This document shows, piece by piece, positions 24,983 to 34,334 of a stretch of DNA of 64,000 nt; the first letter of the stretch is position 1, and each line of letters starts with the position of its first letter. A program made the translations under genes and the position numbers. The DNA is from UBA3102 sp964413055. GTDB lineage: Bacteria > Bacillota > Desulfotomaculia > Desulfotomaculales > Pelotomaculaceae. Location: NCBI GenBank assembly GCA_964413055.1, contig CAYPRB010000005.1, positions 120,773-184,772 on the forward strand, read 5' to 3'. The notes beneath the pieces are model-generated. The model saw only the letters and a program-made list of their open reading frames with translations, was not told where the DNA came from and did not search any database.

Positions 24983-25513
24983 ATGCAAGTGCAATTAAGA
25001 GGCAGAAATATTGAGGTTACCAAATCCTTGAAGGATTATGTAACGAAACGCCTGGGAAAGCTGGACAAGTATATGGTAAATTTTGGCGATGCCCAGGTCG
25101 CTCTTACCGTGGTCCGTGGTTTGCACCGGGTGGAAGTAACCATTCCCATTGACGGCATGATTTTAAGAGGCGAAGAAAATACCGGTGATATGTATGCCTC
25201 TATTGATCTGGTGGTTGATAAACTCGAAAAGCAAATTGAAAAATACAAGGGTAAGCTGCAAAAGCGGGGCAACCGTATTAATGAGGGGCAAAGAGCGATG
25301 GCGTTGGTGAAAAAGGAGGAGGAAGAAGACGGTCCGAAGCTGGTCAGAACCAAGCGTTTTGCCATCAAGCCCATGCCGGTGGATGAAGCTATTTTACAGA
25401 TGAACCTGCTGGGACATAACTTTTTTGTCTTTTCGAATGCGGAGACCGAGCAGGTCAACGTGGTTTATAAAAGGAAGGACGGTAATTACGGTCTGATCGA
25501 GCCGGAGTTTTAA
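24983..25513 (+). CDS. hpf: Ribosome hibernation promoting factor, long form
   Basis: A 176-residue protein from ATG 24983 with AAAGGAG upstream. The N-terminal domain (about 1-100) is the HPF/RaiA fold, starting MQVQLRGRNIEVTKSLKDYV, with GEENTGDMYASIDLVVDKLE. A C-terminal dimerisation domain follows (RFAIKPMPVDEAILQMNLLG, HNFFVFSNAETEQVNVVYKR). Long-form HPF dimerises 70S ribosomes into 100S particles in stationary phase. It stands before secA, as in many Firmicutes. Confidence 0.95.
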   Translation: MQVQLRGRNIEVTKSLKDYVTKRLGKLDKYMVNFGDAQVALTVVRGLHRVEVTIPIDGMILRGEENTGDMYASIDLVVDKLEKQIEKYKGKLQKRGNRINEGQRAMALVKKEEEEDGPKLVRTKRFAIKPMPVDEAILQMNLLGHNFFVFSNAETEQVNVVYKRKDGNYGLIEPEF

Positions 25514-25560
25514 CGGTTATTGTATAAACAGTAATTTTCGAGCACATTCGTGGACAGGTT

Positions 25561-25598
25561 CCGGCGTACCTTTGCAAAGGTGCGCCGGTCATTTAGTT
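25561..25598 (+). terminator. Hairpin after hpf
   Basis: CCGGCGTACCTTT and AAAGGTGCGCCGG form a 13-bp stem with a 2-base GC loop and one T-G pair, followed by TCATTTAGTTTT. The T-run is weak, but the stem is strong. Confidence 0.65.
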
Positions 25599-25664
25599 TT
25601 AAAGGGACACCGGGTATGAGTCGCCTTAAGGGCAGCCGCTGCCGTTTGGTAAAGTATACCATGA

Positions 25665-25694
25665 TTGACGGTTAAATCAAATTTAAAGTATAAT
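25665..25694 (+). promoter_or_regulatory. Promoter of secA
   Basis: TTGACG at 25665-25670 and a perfect TATAAT at 25689-25694, with an 18-base spacer. Confidence 0.75.
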
Positions 25695-25740
25695 AAACAG
25701 TTGAACGAAGGATTTAATTTTTTTTTGGTGGTGGATAGGC

Positions 25741-28407
25741 ATGTTTGGTTTTATTAAAGACTGGCTTGATGATAATGCCCGGGAGATAAAAAAACTGCAG
25801 CGTACGGTTAATGATATAAACCGGCTCGAGGCGCAATTTAACAGCATGCCGGAGCAAGAGCTAAAAGGTATGACCGCGGTTTTTCGTGAGCGCCTGGACC
25901 GGGGGGAAACCCTCGACGCTCTCCTGCCGGAAGCTTTTGCCGTGGTGCGTGAAGCATCCCGCCGGGTTCTGGGGATGAGGCACTTTGACGTTCAGCTGCT
26001 GGGCGGGATAGTACTGCATCAGGGCCGGATTGCCGAGATGAAGACCGGTGAGGGTAAAACGCTGGTGGCCACGCTGCCGGTATACTTAAATGCCCTTACC
26101 GGCAGGGGCGTGCATGTAGTTACGGTAAACGACTATCTGGCCCGCCGGGACAGCGAGTGGATGGGGCAGGTTTATCAATTTCTTGGTTTAAGTGTGGGGC
26201 TAATCGTGCACGGACTGGATTGGGAGGAGCGCAGAAAGGCCTATCGCTCCGACGTTGCTTACGGTACCAATAATGAGTTTGGCTTCGATTATCTGCGGGA
26301 CAATATGGCCCACCACCCGGACCAGCTGGTGCAGCGGGAACTTAATTATGCCATAGTGGACGAAGTTGACAGTATTCTTATCGATGAGGCCCGGACCCCG
26401 TTGATTATTTCCGGTCAGGCGGATAAATCCACCGAGCTTTACTATACGTTTGCCAGGGTGGTACCCAGGCTTACCGCGGGAACCGACTTTAATGTGGATG
26501 AAAAGGCCCATGCGGTTACCATAACTGAATCCGGGGTGGCCAAGGTAGAGAAAATGCTCGGTATTGAAAACTTATACGACGAAAAAAACATCGAGCTCAC
26601 CCACCATCTTAATCAAGCCTTGAAGGCGCACAGCTTGATGAAAAAAGACCGCAACTACGTGGTGAAAGACGGTCAGGTGATTATTGTTGACGAGTTTACG
26701 GGCCGGTTGATGTTCGGCCGGCGTTACAGTGACGGCCTGCACCAGTCCATTGAGGCCAAGGAGGGCGTTAAAATTGAGCGGGAATCCCAGACGTTGGCCA
26801 CGGTCACTTTTCAGAATTATTTTAGGATGTACGATAAGCTGGCCGGTATGACCGGTACGGCAGCCACCGAAGAGCAGGAATTTACTAAGATTTACAAGCT
26901 TGATGTGGTGGAGATTCCTACTAACAGACCCATGATTCGTAAAGATATGGCCGATGTGGTGTATAAAACCGAGCAGGCCAAATTCCGGGCGGTAGTGGAG
27001 GAAATTGCCGACCGGCACGCGAAGGGACAGCCGGTGCTGGTAGGAACCATTTCGATCGAAAAATCGGAAATAATCAGCAGCATGCTAAAGAAAAAAGGTG
27101 TTCCGCACCAGGTGCTGAACGCCAAGTACCACGATAAAGAAGCTGAAATTGTAGCTCAGGCCGGACGTCTGGGTGCGGTAACCATTGCTACCAACATGGC
27201 CGGCCGCGGGACCGACATTCTACTGGGAGGTAACCCGGAATTTCACGCCTACCAGGAGATGCGCCGGCAGAGTGAACAGTTTGAAGCGGCTGCGGAAATT
27301 GCCGGTGTGCCGGCAGATGAAGAAGAACAGGCCCCAAAAGCATTGCTGGAAAACTTCCGGCGCCAGGCGGATGAGGAGCACCGGCGGGTGGTGGAACTGG
27401 GCGGGCTGCATATTATCGGTACCGAGCGGCATGAAAGCCGCCGGATCGACAACCAGCTGCGGGGCCGCTGCGGGCGCCAGGGCGATCCGGGTTCCACCCA
27501 GTTTTACAGTTCGCTGGAGGACGACCTGATGCGTTTGTTCGGGTCGGATAATGTGTCCGGAATTATGGAAAAACTGGGCCTGGAAGAGGATATGCCCATA
27601 GAACATGCCATGATTACGAAGTCGCTGGAAACGGCCCAGAAAAGGGTTGAAAGCCGCAATTTTGATATCCGCAAGCATGTTTTAGAGTACGATGACGTGA
27701 TGAACCAGCAGCGCGAGCTGATCTACCGGCAGCGGCGCCAGGTGCTTACCGGGGAAAATCTGAAGGAGAGCGTCCTGGAGATGGTCAATTCCTGTGTCGA
27801 GCGGGCGGTAAATATATACGTGCCGGAAGGGGTTTATCCCGAAGAGTGGGATTTGAACGGGCTGCTCGAGTATTCCGAACAATTTTTCCTGCCCGGACAC
27901 AAGTTGTCCCCGGCAGACCTTGAGGGGATGGACCGCCTTGCCATACAGGAATTCCTGGCCGGGCGTTCCCGGGAAGCATACGAGGCCAGGGAGCAGGAAT
28001 TGGGTCCGGATAACATGCGTAAAATCGAAAGAATGCTTTTGCTCCGGATTGTGGATGAAAAGTGGATGGACCACCTCGATGCCATGGACCAGCTGAGAGA
28101 GGGCATCGGACTCCGGGCTTACGGGCAGAAAGACCCTTTGATTGAGTACAAGTTCGAAGGTTATGAAATGTATCAAAATATGATTGACAGCATCCAGGAC
28201 GAAGTGGTGCGCTATATTTTCCGGGTCAGCGTTGCCCAGCCGCAGCAACAACAGCAGCAGCAGGCACGCCGGGTGGTGGAAAACCGTTACGAGGATGAGG
28301 GGCCGAGAAAGCCGGTGCGCAAAGAAGCTAAAGTGGGCCGTAATGCACCCTGCCCGTGCGGCAGCGGTAAGAAGTATAAAAAGTGCTGCGGTAAGGCAGC
28401 CGGGTAA
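25741..28407 (+). CDS. secA: Protein translocase ATPase SecA
   Basis: An 888-residue protein, slightly longer than Bacillus SecA. Walker A is MKTGEGKTLVATLP, and the DEAD-like Walker B is VDEVDSILIDEART. The second helicase half has ATNMAGRGTDILLGGNPEF. The C-terminal zinc motif CPCGSGKKYKKCC is the SEC-C domain that binds SecB or ribosomes, and a Gln-rich linker (QPQQQQQQQ) precedes it. SecA drives Sec-dependent export with SecYEG. It starts at ATG 25741 and precedes prfB by about 45 bases, a Firmicute arrangement. Confidence 0.98.
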   Translation: MFGFIKDWLDDNAREIKKLQRTVNDINRLEAQFNSMPEQELKGMTAVFRERLDRGETLDALLPEAFAVVREASRRVLGMRHFDVQLLGGIVLHQGRIAEMKTGEGKTLVATLPVYLNALTGRGVHVVTVNDYLARRDSEWMGQVYQFLGLSVGLIVHGLDWEERRKAYRSDVAYGTNNEFGFDYLRDNMAHHPDQLVQRELNYAIVDEVDSILIDEARTPLIISGQADKSTELYYTFARVVPRLTAGTDFNVDEKAHAVTITESGVAKVEKMLGIENLYDEKNIELTHHLNQALKAHSLMKKDRNYVVKDGQVIIVDEFTGRLMFGRRYSDGLHQSIEAKEGVKIERESQTLATVTFQNYFRMYDKLAGMTGTAATEEQEFTKIYKLDVVEIPTNRPMIRKDMADVVYKTEQAKFRAVVEEIADRHAKGQPVLVGTISIEKSEIISSMLKKKGVPHQVLNAKYHDKEAEIVAQAGRLGAVTIATNMAGRGTDILLGGNPEFHAYQEMRRQSEQFEAAAEIAGVPADEEEQAPKALLENFRRQADEEHRRVVELGGLHIIGTERHESRRIDNQLRGRCGRQGDPGSTQFYSSLEDDLMRLFGSDNVSGIMEKLGLEEDMPIEHAMITKSLETAQKRVESRNFDIRKHVLEYDDVMNQQRELIYRQRRQVLTGENLKESVLEMVNSCVERAVNIYVPEGVYPEEWDLNGLLEYSEQFFLPGHKLSPADLEGMDRLAIQEFLAGRSREAYEAREQELGPDNMRKIERMLLLRIVDEKWMDHLDAMDQLREGIGLRAYGQKDPLIEYKFEGYEMYQNMIDSIQDEVVRYIFRVSVAQPQQQQQQQARRVVENRYEDEGPRKPVRKEAKVGRNAPCPCGSGKKYKKCCGKAAG

Positions 28408-28452
28408 TACTATGCTTGTTTAATTTAAATTTCTGAAGGACCGGTGATCAAA

Positions 28453-29560
28453 TTGTTTGCAGAAATGAAGCGGGAGCTGGAAGCTCTTGAAAAAAGAGCG
28501 GCAGATTTGAGGGTTTCTCTTTGACATAGATGAAAAGAAAGAGGAAATTCTTATATTGGAAAAACAGATACAGGAATCCGGTTTTTGGGAGGACCGGCAG
28601 AAGGCGCAAAGAATCACCAAACGGCTGGCGGGTTTAAAGGAAAGCGTGTTGGTTTACCAGGAACTGGCGGGTGGTTTTGAGGATTTGGAAGTGTTGCTTG
28701 AACTGGGCGCAGAAGAGGAAGACGACGAGGTCGCCGTTGAGGTGCGGGAAGGGCTGGTATCCGTCCGCCGCATGCTGGAAGAACTGGAGTTGGCCGTGCT
28801 CTTGGGCGGTCAATATGACCGGGGGGACGCCATCGTGGCTCTGCATGCCGGGGCGGGAGGAACCGAAGCCCAGGATTGGGTGGAAATGCTCCTGCGCATG
28901 TATACCCGGTGGGCTGACCGCCACCGTTTGGGGGTGGAGATTTTAGACCTGCTTCCAGGCGACGAGGCGGGCATAAAAAGTGTGACCATCGAGGTGCGCG
29001 GGCTCAATGCCTACGGCTACCTGCGTTCGGAAAAAGGAGTGCACCGGCTGGTGCGTATATCGCCTTTTGACACGGCGGGCCGGAGGCACACGTCTTTTGC
29101 GTCGGTAGATGTATTGCCCGCCGTTGATGATGAAATAGAAGTGCAGATCGACCAGGACGATTTAAAAATCGACACTTACCGTTCCGGCGGCGCCGGAGGG
29201 CAGCACGTCAATAAGACCGATTCGGCGGTACGCATTACGCACCTGCCCACCGGTATCGTCATAACCTGTCAAAACGAGCGTTCCCAGATCGCTAATCGCC
29301 TGGCGGGTATGAAGCTGTTGAAAGCAAAACTGGTGGACCTGGAAATGCGCAAGAAAGAAGCGGAAATGGCGGCTATGAGGGGCGAGCAGCAGGAAATTGC
29401 CTGGGGCAGCCAGATCCGTTCGTACGTGTTTCACCCTTACAGTTTGGTAAAGGACCACCGCACGGGAGAAGAAGTGGGCAATGTGCAGGCGGTAATGGAC
29501 GGAAGCATCGATGTTTTTATATCCGCTTACTTGAAGAAAGCGGCGCGCGGCCGGCGGTAG
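28453..29560 (+). CDS. prfB: Peptide chain release factor 2 with programmed +1 frameshift
   Basis: The gene is join(28453..28521, 28523..29560), 368 residues. Codons 1-23 start at TTG 28453 behind GGTGATC and end in CTT, followed by an in-frame TGA (28522-28524). A slip of one base at CTTTGAC skips T28522 and continues LDIDEKKEEILILEKQ. The stimulator AGGG lies 12 bases before the TGA, as in other prfB sites. RF2 signatures are SPF (RISPFDTAGRRHTSF), which reads UGA, and GGQ (GGAGGQHVNKTDS). The UGA codon lets RF2 autoregulate its own synthesis. The start is uncertain; GTG 28444 in frame is possible. Confidence 0.95.
28519..28525 (+). promoter_or_regulatory. prfB programmed frameshift site
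   Basis: CTTTGAC is the classic prfB slippery heptamer. Preceding AGGG at 28511-28514 acts as the internal Shine-Dalgarno. No alternative single frame spans both halves of the protein. Confidence 0.9.
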
Positions 29561-29620
29561 GCGTCCGCAGTCGGTTCGAATAAATTTACCTTGGGGCCGA
29601 TGCAACAAATCTACTGCTTT

Positions 29621-29655
29621 AAAAAACATCCTTTATATAGGATGTTTTTGTTTTT
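29621..29655 (+). terminator. Terminator after prfB
   Basis: AAAACATCCT pairs with AGGATGTTTT, with a TTATAT loop, followed by GTTTTT. This is about 60 bases after the prfB stop. Confidence 0.85.
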
Positions 29656-29799
29656 GGCGGATAAAGAAGGATTTTTTATTTTAGGCAAGAATACTATTGT
29701 TGTTTATTGTCGATAAACAATATAAATCTTGGATATCCTAAGGACGCCGGATGATGGTCAGGCTTATAATCAACATGCTGCTTGCGGGGTGGACGGAAT

Positions 29800-30639
29800 T
29801 TGGCGCAAAATGTCCGGGATATCCTGGGTGTTAGTCTCGGGGTGATTCTCACGGCCCTGGGACTGGACATGTTTCTGATCCCAAATAAAATTGCCGCCGG
29901 GGGAGTCGGCGGAATAGCCACAATCCTGTATCATATGATTAATGTACCTGCTGGAGCGGCGATGCTGGCTTTGAATGTGCCGCTCTTTATCGTGAGTTTT
30001 TATCGCCTGGGTTTGCAGTTTTGTCTAAGGTCCCTTTACGGGACCGTGGCGCTTTCCCTGGTGGTAGACATGCTGGCGCCCATGATACCGGTGCCAACGC
30101 ACAACTTATTGCTGGCCTCGATTTACGGCGGAGTACTGGTAGGGTTGGGGCTGGGTATCGTTTTCCGTAGTCACGGGACCACCGGCGGTACCGACATGGC
30201 GGCCGCTATTCTGCGTACTTATACCGGTGCCAATGTCGGCCAGCTGCTCTTTCTGGTAGACGCAACCGTGGTGCTTGCCGCCGGGGTTACTTTCAGGTCC
30301 GCCGAATTGGCCATGTATGCCATGATTACGATTTTTGTCGCGTCCTGGTTGATAGACGCGGTCCAGGAGGGCTTCAAATATACCAAGGCATTTTTGATCG
30401 TCTCCGATTTGACGGCGGACATTGCCGCGGCCATTATCAAGGAGCTGGACCGCGGTGTTACCGCCTGGACGGCCCGCGGCATGTATACGGGGGTTGAGCG
30501 CACTTTGCTCCTGTCGGTGGTGCACCGTTCGGAGGTAACCAGGTTGAAGGATATCGTTTATAGTATTGACCCGCGGGCATTCATAGTTTTGGCTGACGTG
30601 CACGAGGTGCTGGGAGAAGGTTTTAAGCGGTACCGGTAG
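29800..30639 (+). CDS. YitT family membrane protein (DUF161/DUF2179)
   Basis: A 279-residue protein. TTG 29800 is chosen because GGGGTGG ends 7 bases before; TTG 29782 adds six residues. Five or six membrane segments fill residues 10-180, with NKIAAGGVGGIATILYHM and GIVFRSHGTTGGTDMAAAIL being diagnostic of DUF161. A cytosolic DUF2179 domain ends the protein (ALLLSVVHRSEVTRLKDIVY is close to its conserved pattern, with DPRAFIVLADVHEVLGEGF). The transported substrate or role is unknown. Confidence 0.9.
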   Translation: MAQNVRDILGVSLGVILTALGLDMFLIPNKIAAGGVGGIATILYHMINVPAGAAMLALNVPLFIVSFYRLGLQFCLRSLYGTVALSLVVDMLAPMIPVPTHNLLLASIYGGVLVGLGLGIVFRSHGTTGGTDMAAAILRTYTGANVGQLLFLVDATVVLAAGVTFRSAELAMYAMITIFVASWLIDAVQEGFKYTKAFLIVSDLTADIAAAIIKELDRGVTAWTARGMYTGVERTLLLSVVHRSEVTRLKDIVYSIDPRAFIVLADVHEVLGEGFKRYR

Positions 30640-30684
30640 AGTCAAGCATTTAGTAGCATATATTTTAAATCGGGGGTTTTTGGG

Positions 30685-31494
30685 TTGGAAATCAAGCATC
30701 TGACAGCAAAATCTAAAGAAATACGGCGCCATATTATTCGTATGCTGGGCCGGGCCGGTTCCGGGCATCCGGGCGGGTCACTTTCCGCCGCGGATATAGT
30801 TACCGCCCTGTTTTTCCGGGAAATGCGTTTAAAGCCGGATGAGCCGGGCTGGCCGGACCGGGACCGGTTCGTGATGTCCAAGGGGCACGCCGCGCCGCTG
30901 CTTTATGCCGCCCTGGCAGAACGGGGTTTTTTCCCGGTGGAGGAATTGATGACTTTACGCGGTCTGGGCAGTCGCCTGCAGGGGCACCCGGATATGAAGA
31001 AACTGCCGGAAGTGGAGATGTCTACCGGTTCCCTCGGACAGGGACTGGCTGCGGCCAACGGCATGGCGCTGGCGACCCGGCTGGACGGGAAGGATTGCCG
31101 TGTCTATGTGCTCCTGGGCGACGGAGAGCTCCAGGAGGGCATGGTTTGGGAGGCAGCCATGGCCGCGGCGCACTATAAACTGGACCGTCTTACGGCATTT
31201 ATCGACCACAACGGTCTGCAGATTGACGGACCGGTGGCCCAAGTGATGTCACCCGAGCCGGTGGCGGAAAAATGGCGGGCTTTCGGCTGGCACACCATCT
31301 GCATTGACGGGCACGACATGGGGCAGATCCTGAAGGCCCTGTCTGAAGCCGGGACGATAAAGGGCCGGCCGACCATGATTGTGGCGGAAACCGTAAAGGG
31401 TAAGGGCTGCCGCTTCATGGAAGGTAAGGAGGACTGGCACGGTGTGGCGCCGAACCCGGAGGAGACGGAAAGAGCGCTGTTGGAGATGGCGTGA
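30685..31494 (+). CDS. Transketolase, N-terminal subunit
   Basis: A 269-residue protein from TTG 30685. GSGHPGGSLSAADIVTALFF, GHAAPLLYAALAERGF, STGSLGQGLAAANGMALA and LGDGELQEGMVWEAAMAAAH form the thiamine pyrophosphate and Mg2+ binding half. The C-terminal half is encoded separately at 31571, a split arrangement common in archaea and Clostridia. Together they move two-carbon units in the pentose phosphate pathway. The ribosome site (CGGGGG) is weak. Confidence 0.93.
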   Translation: MEIKHLTAKSKEIRRHIIRMLGRAGSGHPGGSLSAADIVTALFFREMRLKPDEPGWPDRDRFVMSKGHAAPLLYAALAERGFFPVEELMTLRGLGSRLQGHPDMKKLPEVEMSTGSLGQGLAAANGMALATRLDGKDCRVYVLLGDGELQEGMVWEAAMAAAHYKLDRLTAFIDHNGLQIDGPVAQVMSPEPVAEKWRAFGWHTICIDGHDMGQILKALSEAGTIKGRPTMIVAETVKGKGCRFMEGKEDWHGVAPNPEETERALLEMA

Positions 31495-31570
31495 GCACCG
31501 GTGAAACCTTAACGCCGGGAAGTGTTTCAGAGCAGCTAAATAAATACCGGCTGGACAGGAGGAATAACCT

Positions 31571-32509
31571 ATGACCGAAAAAATTGCCACCCGGGAGGCA
31601 TACGGAAATACACTGGTGGAATTGGGCCGGGAAAACCGGGACATCGTGGTTTTAGATGCCGATCTGGCCAAGTCTACCAAGACGATAAAATTCAAAAAAG
31701 CATTCCCGGAACGTTTTTTTGAGCTGGGCATCGCCGAACAGAACATGATTGGTACGGCGGCCGGTTTGGCGGCCGCCGGTAAAATTCCTTTTTGCAGTTC
31801 GTTTGCCGTCTTTGCCACGGGACGGGCTTTTGAGCAAATACGCAATAGTGTGGCCTATTCCGGATTAAATGTAAAAATAGCGGCCAGCCACGCCGGTATC
31901 ACCGTGGGTGAGGACGGTGGTTCGCACCAGTCGGTGGAGGACATTGCCCTGATGAGGATACTGCCCGGAATGACAGTGTTTGTTCCCGCTGACGCCGTAG
32001 AAGCGGCCGGGGCGGTAAGGGCGGCGGCTGCTCTGAAGGGGCCGGTATATATCCGCCTGGGCCGGCCTGCGGTGCCGGTGCTGCACGGGCCGGATTTCAA
32101 GTTTGTACCCGGCAAGGGTGTGGTGCTGCGCAGGGGAAGGGACGCTACCGTTATAGCGACCGGGATCATGGTCAGCGCCGCCCTGGAGGCGGCGGAAATA
32201 CTGGCTGAAGAAGGCATTGAGGCGGGAGTTCTCGACCTGCATACCATTAAACCCCTGGATGTGGAGGCCATTGTCGTGGCGGCACGGGAAACCGGCGCCC
32301 TGGTAACCGCCGAGGAACACAGCATTATCGGCGGACTGGGCAGCGCGGTGGCCGAAGCGGTTGCCGAACACTGCCCCGTCCCGGTAAAACGGGTAGGCCT
32401 GCCGGATTGTTTCGGTGAATCGGGTACGCCGGTTGAATTGCTGGAAAAATTCAAGCTCACCCCTCAAAACCTGGCCCGTTCGGTTAGGGAGATTATGGCA
32501 AAAAAGTAG
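31571..32509 (+). CDS. Transketolase, C-terminal subunit
   Basis: A 312-residue protein from ATG 31571, with AGGAGG 8 bases upstream. It contains the pyrimidine-binding and C-terminal domains: VVLDADLAKSTKT, ELGIAEQNMIGTAAGLAAAG, AASHAGITVGEDGGSHQSVE and VTAEEHSIIGGLGSAVAEAV. The Glu in GIAEQN activates the cofactor. It sits 76 bases after the N-terminal subunit, so they are co-transcribed and should form a heterotetramer. Confidence 0.93.
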   Translation: MTEKIATREAYGNTLVELGRENRDIVVLDADLAKSTKTIKFKKAFPERFFELGIAEQNMIGTAAGLAAAGKIPFCSSFAVFATGRAFEQIRNSVAYSGLNVKIAASHAGITVGEDGGSHQSVEDIALMRILPGMTVFVPADAVEAAGAVRAAAALKGPVYIRLGRPAVPVLHGPDFKFVPGKGVVLRRGRDATVIATGIMVSAALEAAEILAEEGIEAGVLDLHTIKPLDVEAIVVAARETGALVTAEEHSIIGGLGSAVAEAVAEHCPVPVKRVGLPDCFGESGTPVELLEKFKLTPQNLARSVREIMAKK

Positions 32510-32562
32510 CCGTATTTATTTATTTCTACGGCCAGTGACATGATCTTTATTTTCCATAAATT

Positions 32563-32596
32563 AGCCGCTAACGTTTGAGCGGCTTTTCGTTTTTTC
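32563..32596 (+). terminator. Terminator after split transketolase
   Basis: AGCCGCT and AGCGGCT form a 7-bp stem around AACGTTTG, followed by TTTCGTTTTTT. Confidence 0.85.
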
Positions 32597-32711
32597 TCCT
32601 TTTTCGGGAAGGATTTACGGATGCTTTTGTCGAATAATATTGCGGCATAGTGTGAATATGCCGGAATATATAAAGGCGGACGGCGGTTGGTAATGAAGCG
32701 AGGTGCGGTGC

Positions 32712-33398
32712 TTGATTCAGTTCAACAATGTTACCAAAATATATGCCAACGGTATCAAAGCCCTCAACGATATCACCCTGCGTATCCGCAAGGGAGAGTT
32801 TGTCTTCCTGGTCGGTCCCAGCGGGGCGGGTAAATCCACCCTGACCAAACTTTTGTACCGGGAAGAAACTCCAACCCGCGGGCAGATTATTTTTGACGGT
32901 AAAAGTTTAGCCCGCGTACGCCCTCGTGAGGTTCCCTACCTGCGGCGTAAGATCGGCATGGTGTTTCAGGATTTCCGCCTGCTGCCGCAAAAGACCGTGT
33001 TTGAAAATGTTGCTTTTGCCCTGGAAGTGACGGGCGCGTCCAACCGGGAAATCAAAAAGGTTGTTCCCGTGGTGCTGAATCTGGTCAGCCTGATGGAAAA
33101 GGCGGAATCGTTTCCCAATTACCTTTCCGGCGGCGAGCAGCAGCGGGTGTGTATAGCACGTGCCATTGTCAACAATCCGGTGTTGATTATTGCCGATGAA
33201 CCCACGGGCAACCTGGATCCGGACACGTCGTGGGACTTGATGAACCTGCTTTTAGATATCAACCGCAGGGGGACAACCATTATTATGGCTACCCACGCCT
33301 GGGACATAGTTGACGCCATGAAGAAGCGGGTGGTGGCCCTGGAAAGAGGCAAGATCATAAGGGATGAGATAAAAGGGGTGTACAGCCATGAGGCTTAG
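32712..33398 (+). CDS. ftsE: Cell division ATP-binding protein FtsE
   Basis: A 228-residue ABC ATPase. TTG 32712 is chosen with GAGGTG at 32699-32705 upstream and gives LIQFNNVTKIYANGIKAL, the usual FtsE beginning; GTG 32703 is another option. Walker A is GPSGAGKST, the signature is LSGGEQQRVCIARA and Walker B is LIIADEPTGNLDP. FtsE and FtsX form a complex at the septum that activates peptidoglycan hydrolases. It overlaps ftsX by 11 bases. Confidence 0.97.
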   Translation: MIQFNNVTKIYANGIKALNDITLRIRKGEFVFLVGPSGAGKSTLTKLLYREETPTRGQIIFDGKSLARVRPREVPYLRRKIGMVFQDFRLLPQKTVFENVAFALEVTGASNREIKKVVPVVLNLVSLMEKAESFPNYLSGGEQQRVCIARAIVNNPVLIIADEPTGNLDPDTSWDLMNLLLDINRRGTTIIMATHAWDIVDAMKKRVVALERGKIIRDEIKGVYSHEA

Positions 33399-34275
33399 CA
33401 CCGTGCGGTATTATTTCCGGGAGGCGTTTCAGTCTGTTTGGCGTAACAGCTGGCTGTCAATTGCATCAATGGGAGTAGTGGCTGTATCACTATTGATTCT
33501 GGGAAGTTCCCTGCTGCTGGTCGTCAATGCCAACCGTATTGCCCAGGGCTTGGAATCGAGTGTGGAAATCAGTGTTTTCATTAAAGATGAAACCATTCCG
33601 GACCATGTCAGGAATATTAAGTCTGAGATAGAAGCCAGGCCGGAGGTGGCCGGGGTGGAATATGTGCCTAAAGAACAGGCATTGAAAGAGATGATGGCAA
33701 ACCTCGGGAATGACCGGGACATCCTGGCCGGACTGGAAGAAAAAAATCCTTTGCCGGACGCGTTCAGGATTAAAACTTATACTGTGGACCAGGTAACTCC
33801 ACTTGCCGCCTGGCTGGAATCTATTGCCATGGTGGACCAGGTTCGTTACGGGCAGGGAGTGGTAGAGAAGCTTTTGGCTGTTAGCCGGTGGGTGCGTACC
33901 GCAGGCGCGGTGGCGATGGCGCTGCTGGGGATTGCGGCCGTATTTTTGATTGCCACCACGATCCGTCTTTCCGTCTTTGCCCGGCGCAAGGAGATCGGAA
34001 TCATGAAGTTCCTGGGAGCCACGAACTGGTTTGTACGTTTCCCCTTTCTCCTGGAGGGCATGATCCTGGGATTGGCGGGTTCTTTCGTTGCCGTAATGGT
34101 CATCTATTTCGGTTATTTTTCACTCATCAGCAATATTAATTTGTCGCTGCCTTTTATGCAGTTAGTTACTGAGCGCAACCTGATCATCACCCTTATGGAA
34201 GGGCTATTAGTTTTGGGACTGGCCATTGGGGCAACGGGAAGCATGATCAGTATGCGCCGCTTCCTCAAAGCATAA
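33388..34275 (+). CDS. ftsX: Cell division protein FtsX
   Basis: A 295-residue protein with one N-terminal membrane segment, an extracytoplasmic domain (about residues 40-165) and three C-terminal membrane segments. MRLSTVRYYFREAFQSVWRN at the start, EISVFIKDE in the outer domain and RRKEIGIMKFLGATNWFVRF in the FtsX core are diagnostic. It relays ATP-driven change from FtsE to cell-wall hydrolases outside. The EnvC/PcsB-like gene follows by about 50 bases. Confidence 0.96.
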   Translation: MRLSTVRYYFREAFQSVWRNSWLSIASMGVVAVSLLILGSSLLLVVNANRIAQGLESSVEISVFIKDETIPDHVRNIKSEIEARPEVAGVEYVPKEQALKEMMANLGNDRDILAGLEEKNPLPDAFRIKTYTVDQVTPLAAWLESIAMVDQVRYGQGVVEKLLAVSRWVRTAGAVAMALLGIAAVFLIATTIRLSVFARRKEIGIMKFLGATNWFVRFPFLLEGMILGLAGSFVAVMVIYFGYFSLISNINLSLPFMQLVTERNLIITLMEGLLVLGLAIGATGSMISMRRFLKA

Positions 34276-34334
34276 CATTTATTGGAAAAAACCGGTACCT
34301 TTTAGGAATAACCGGATGGGCTGGGGTGGTTAGT

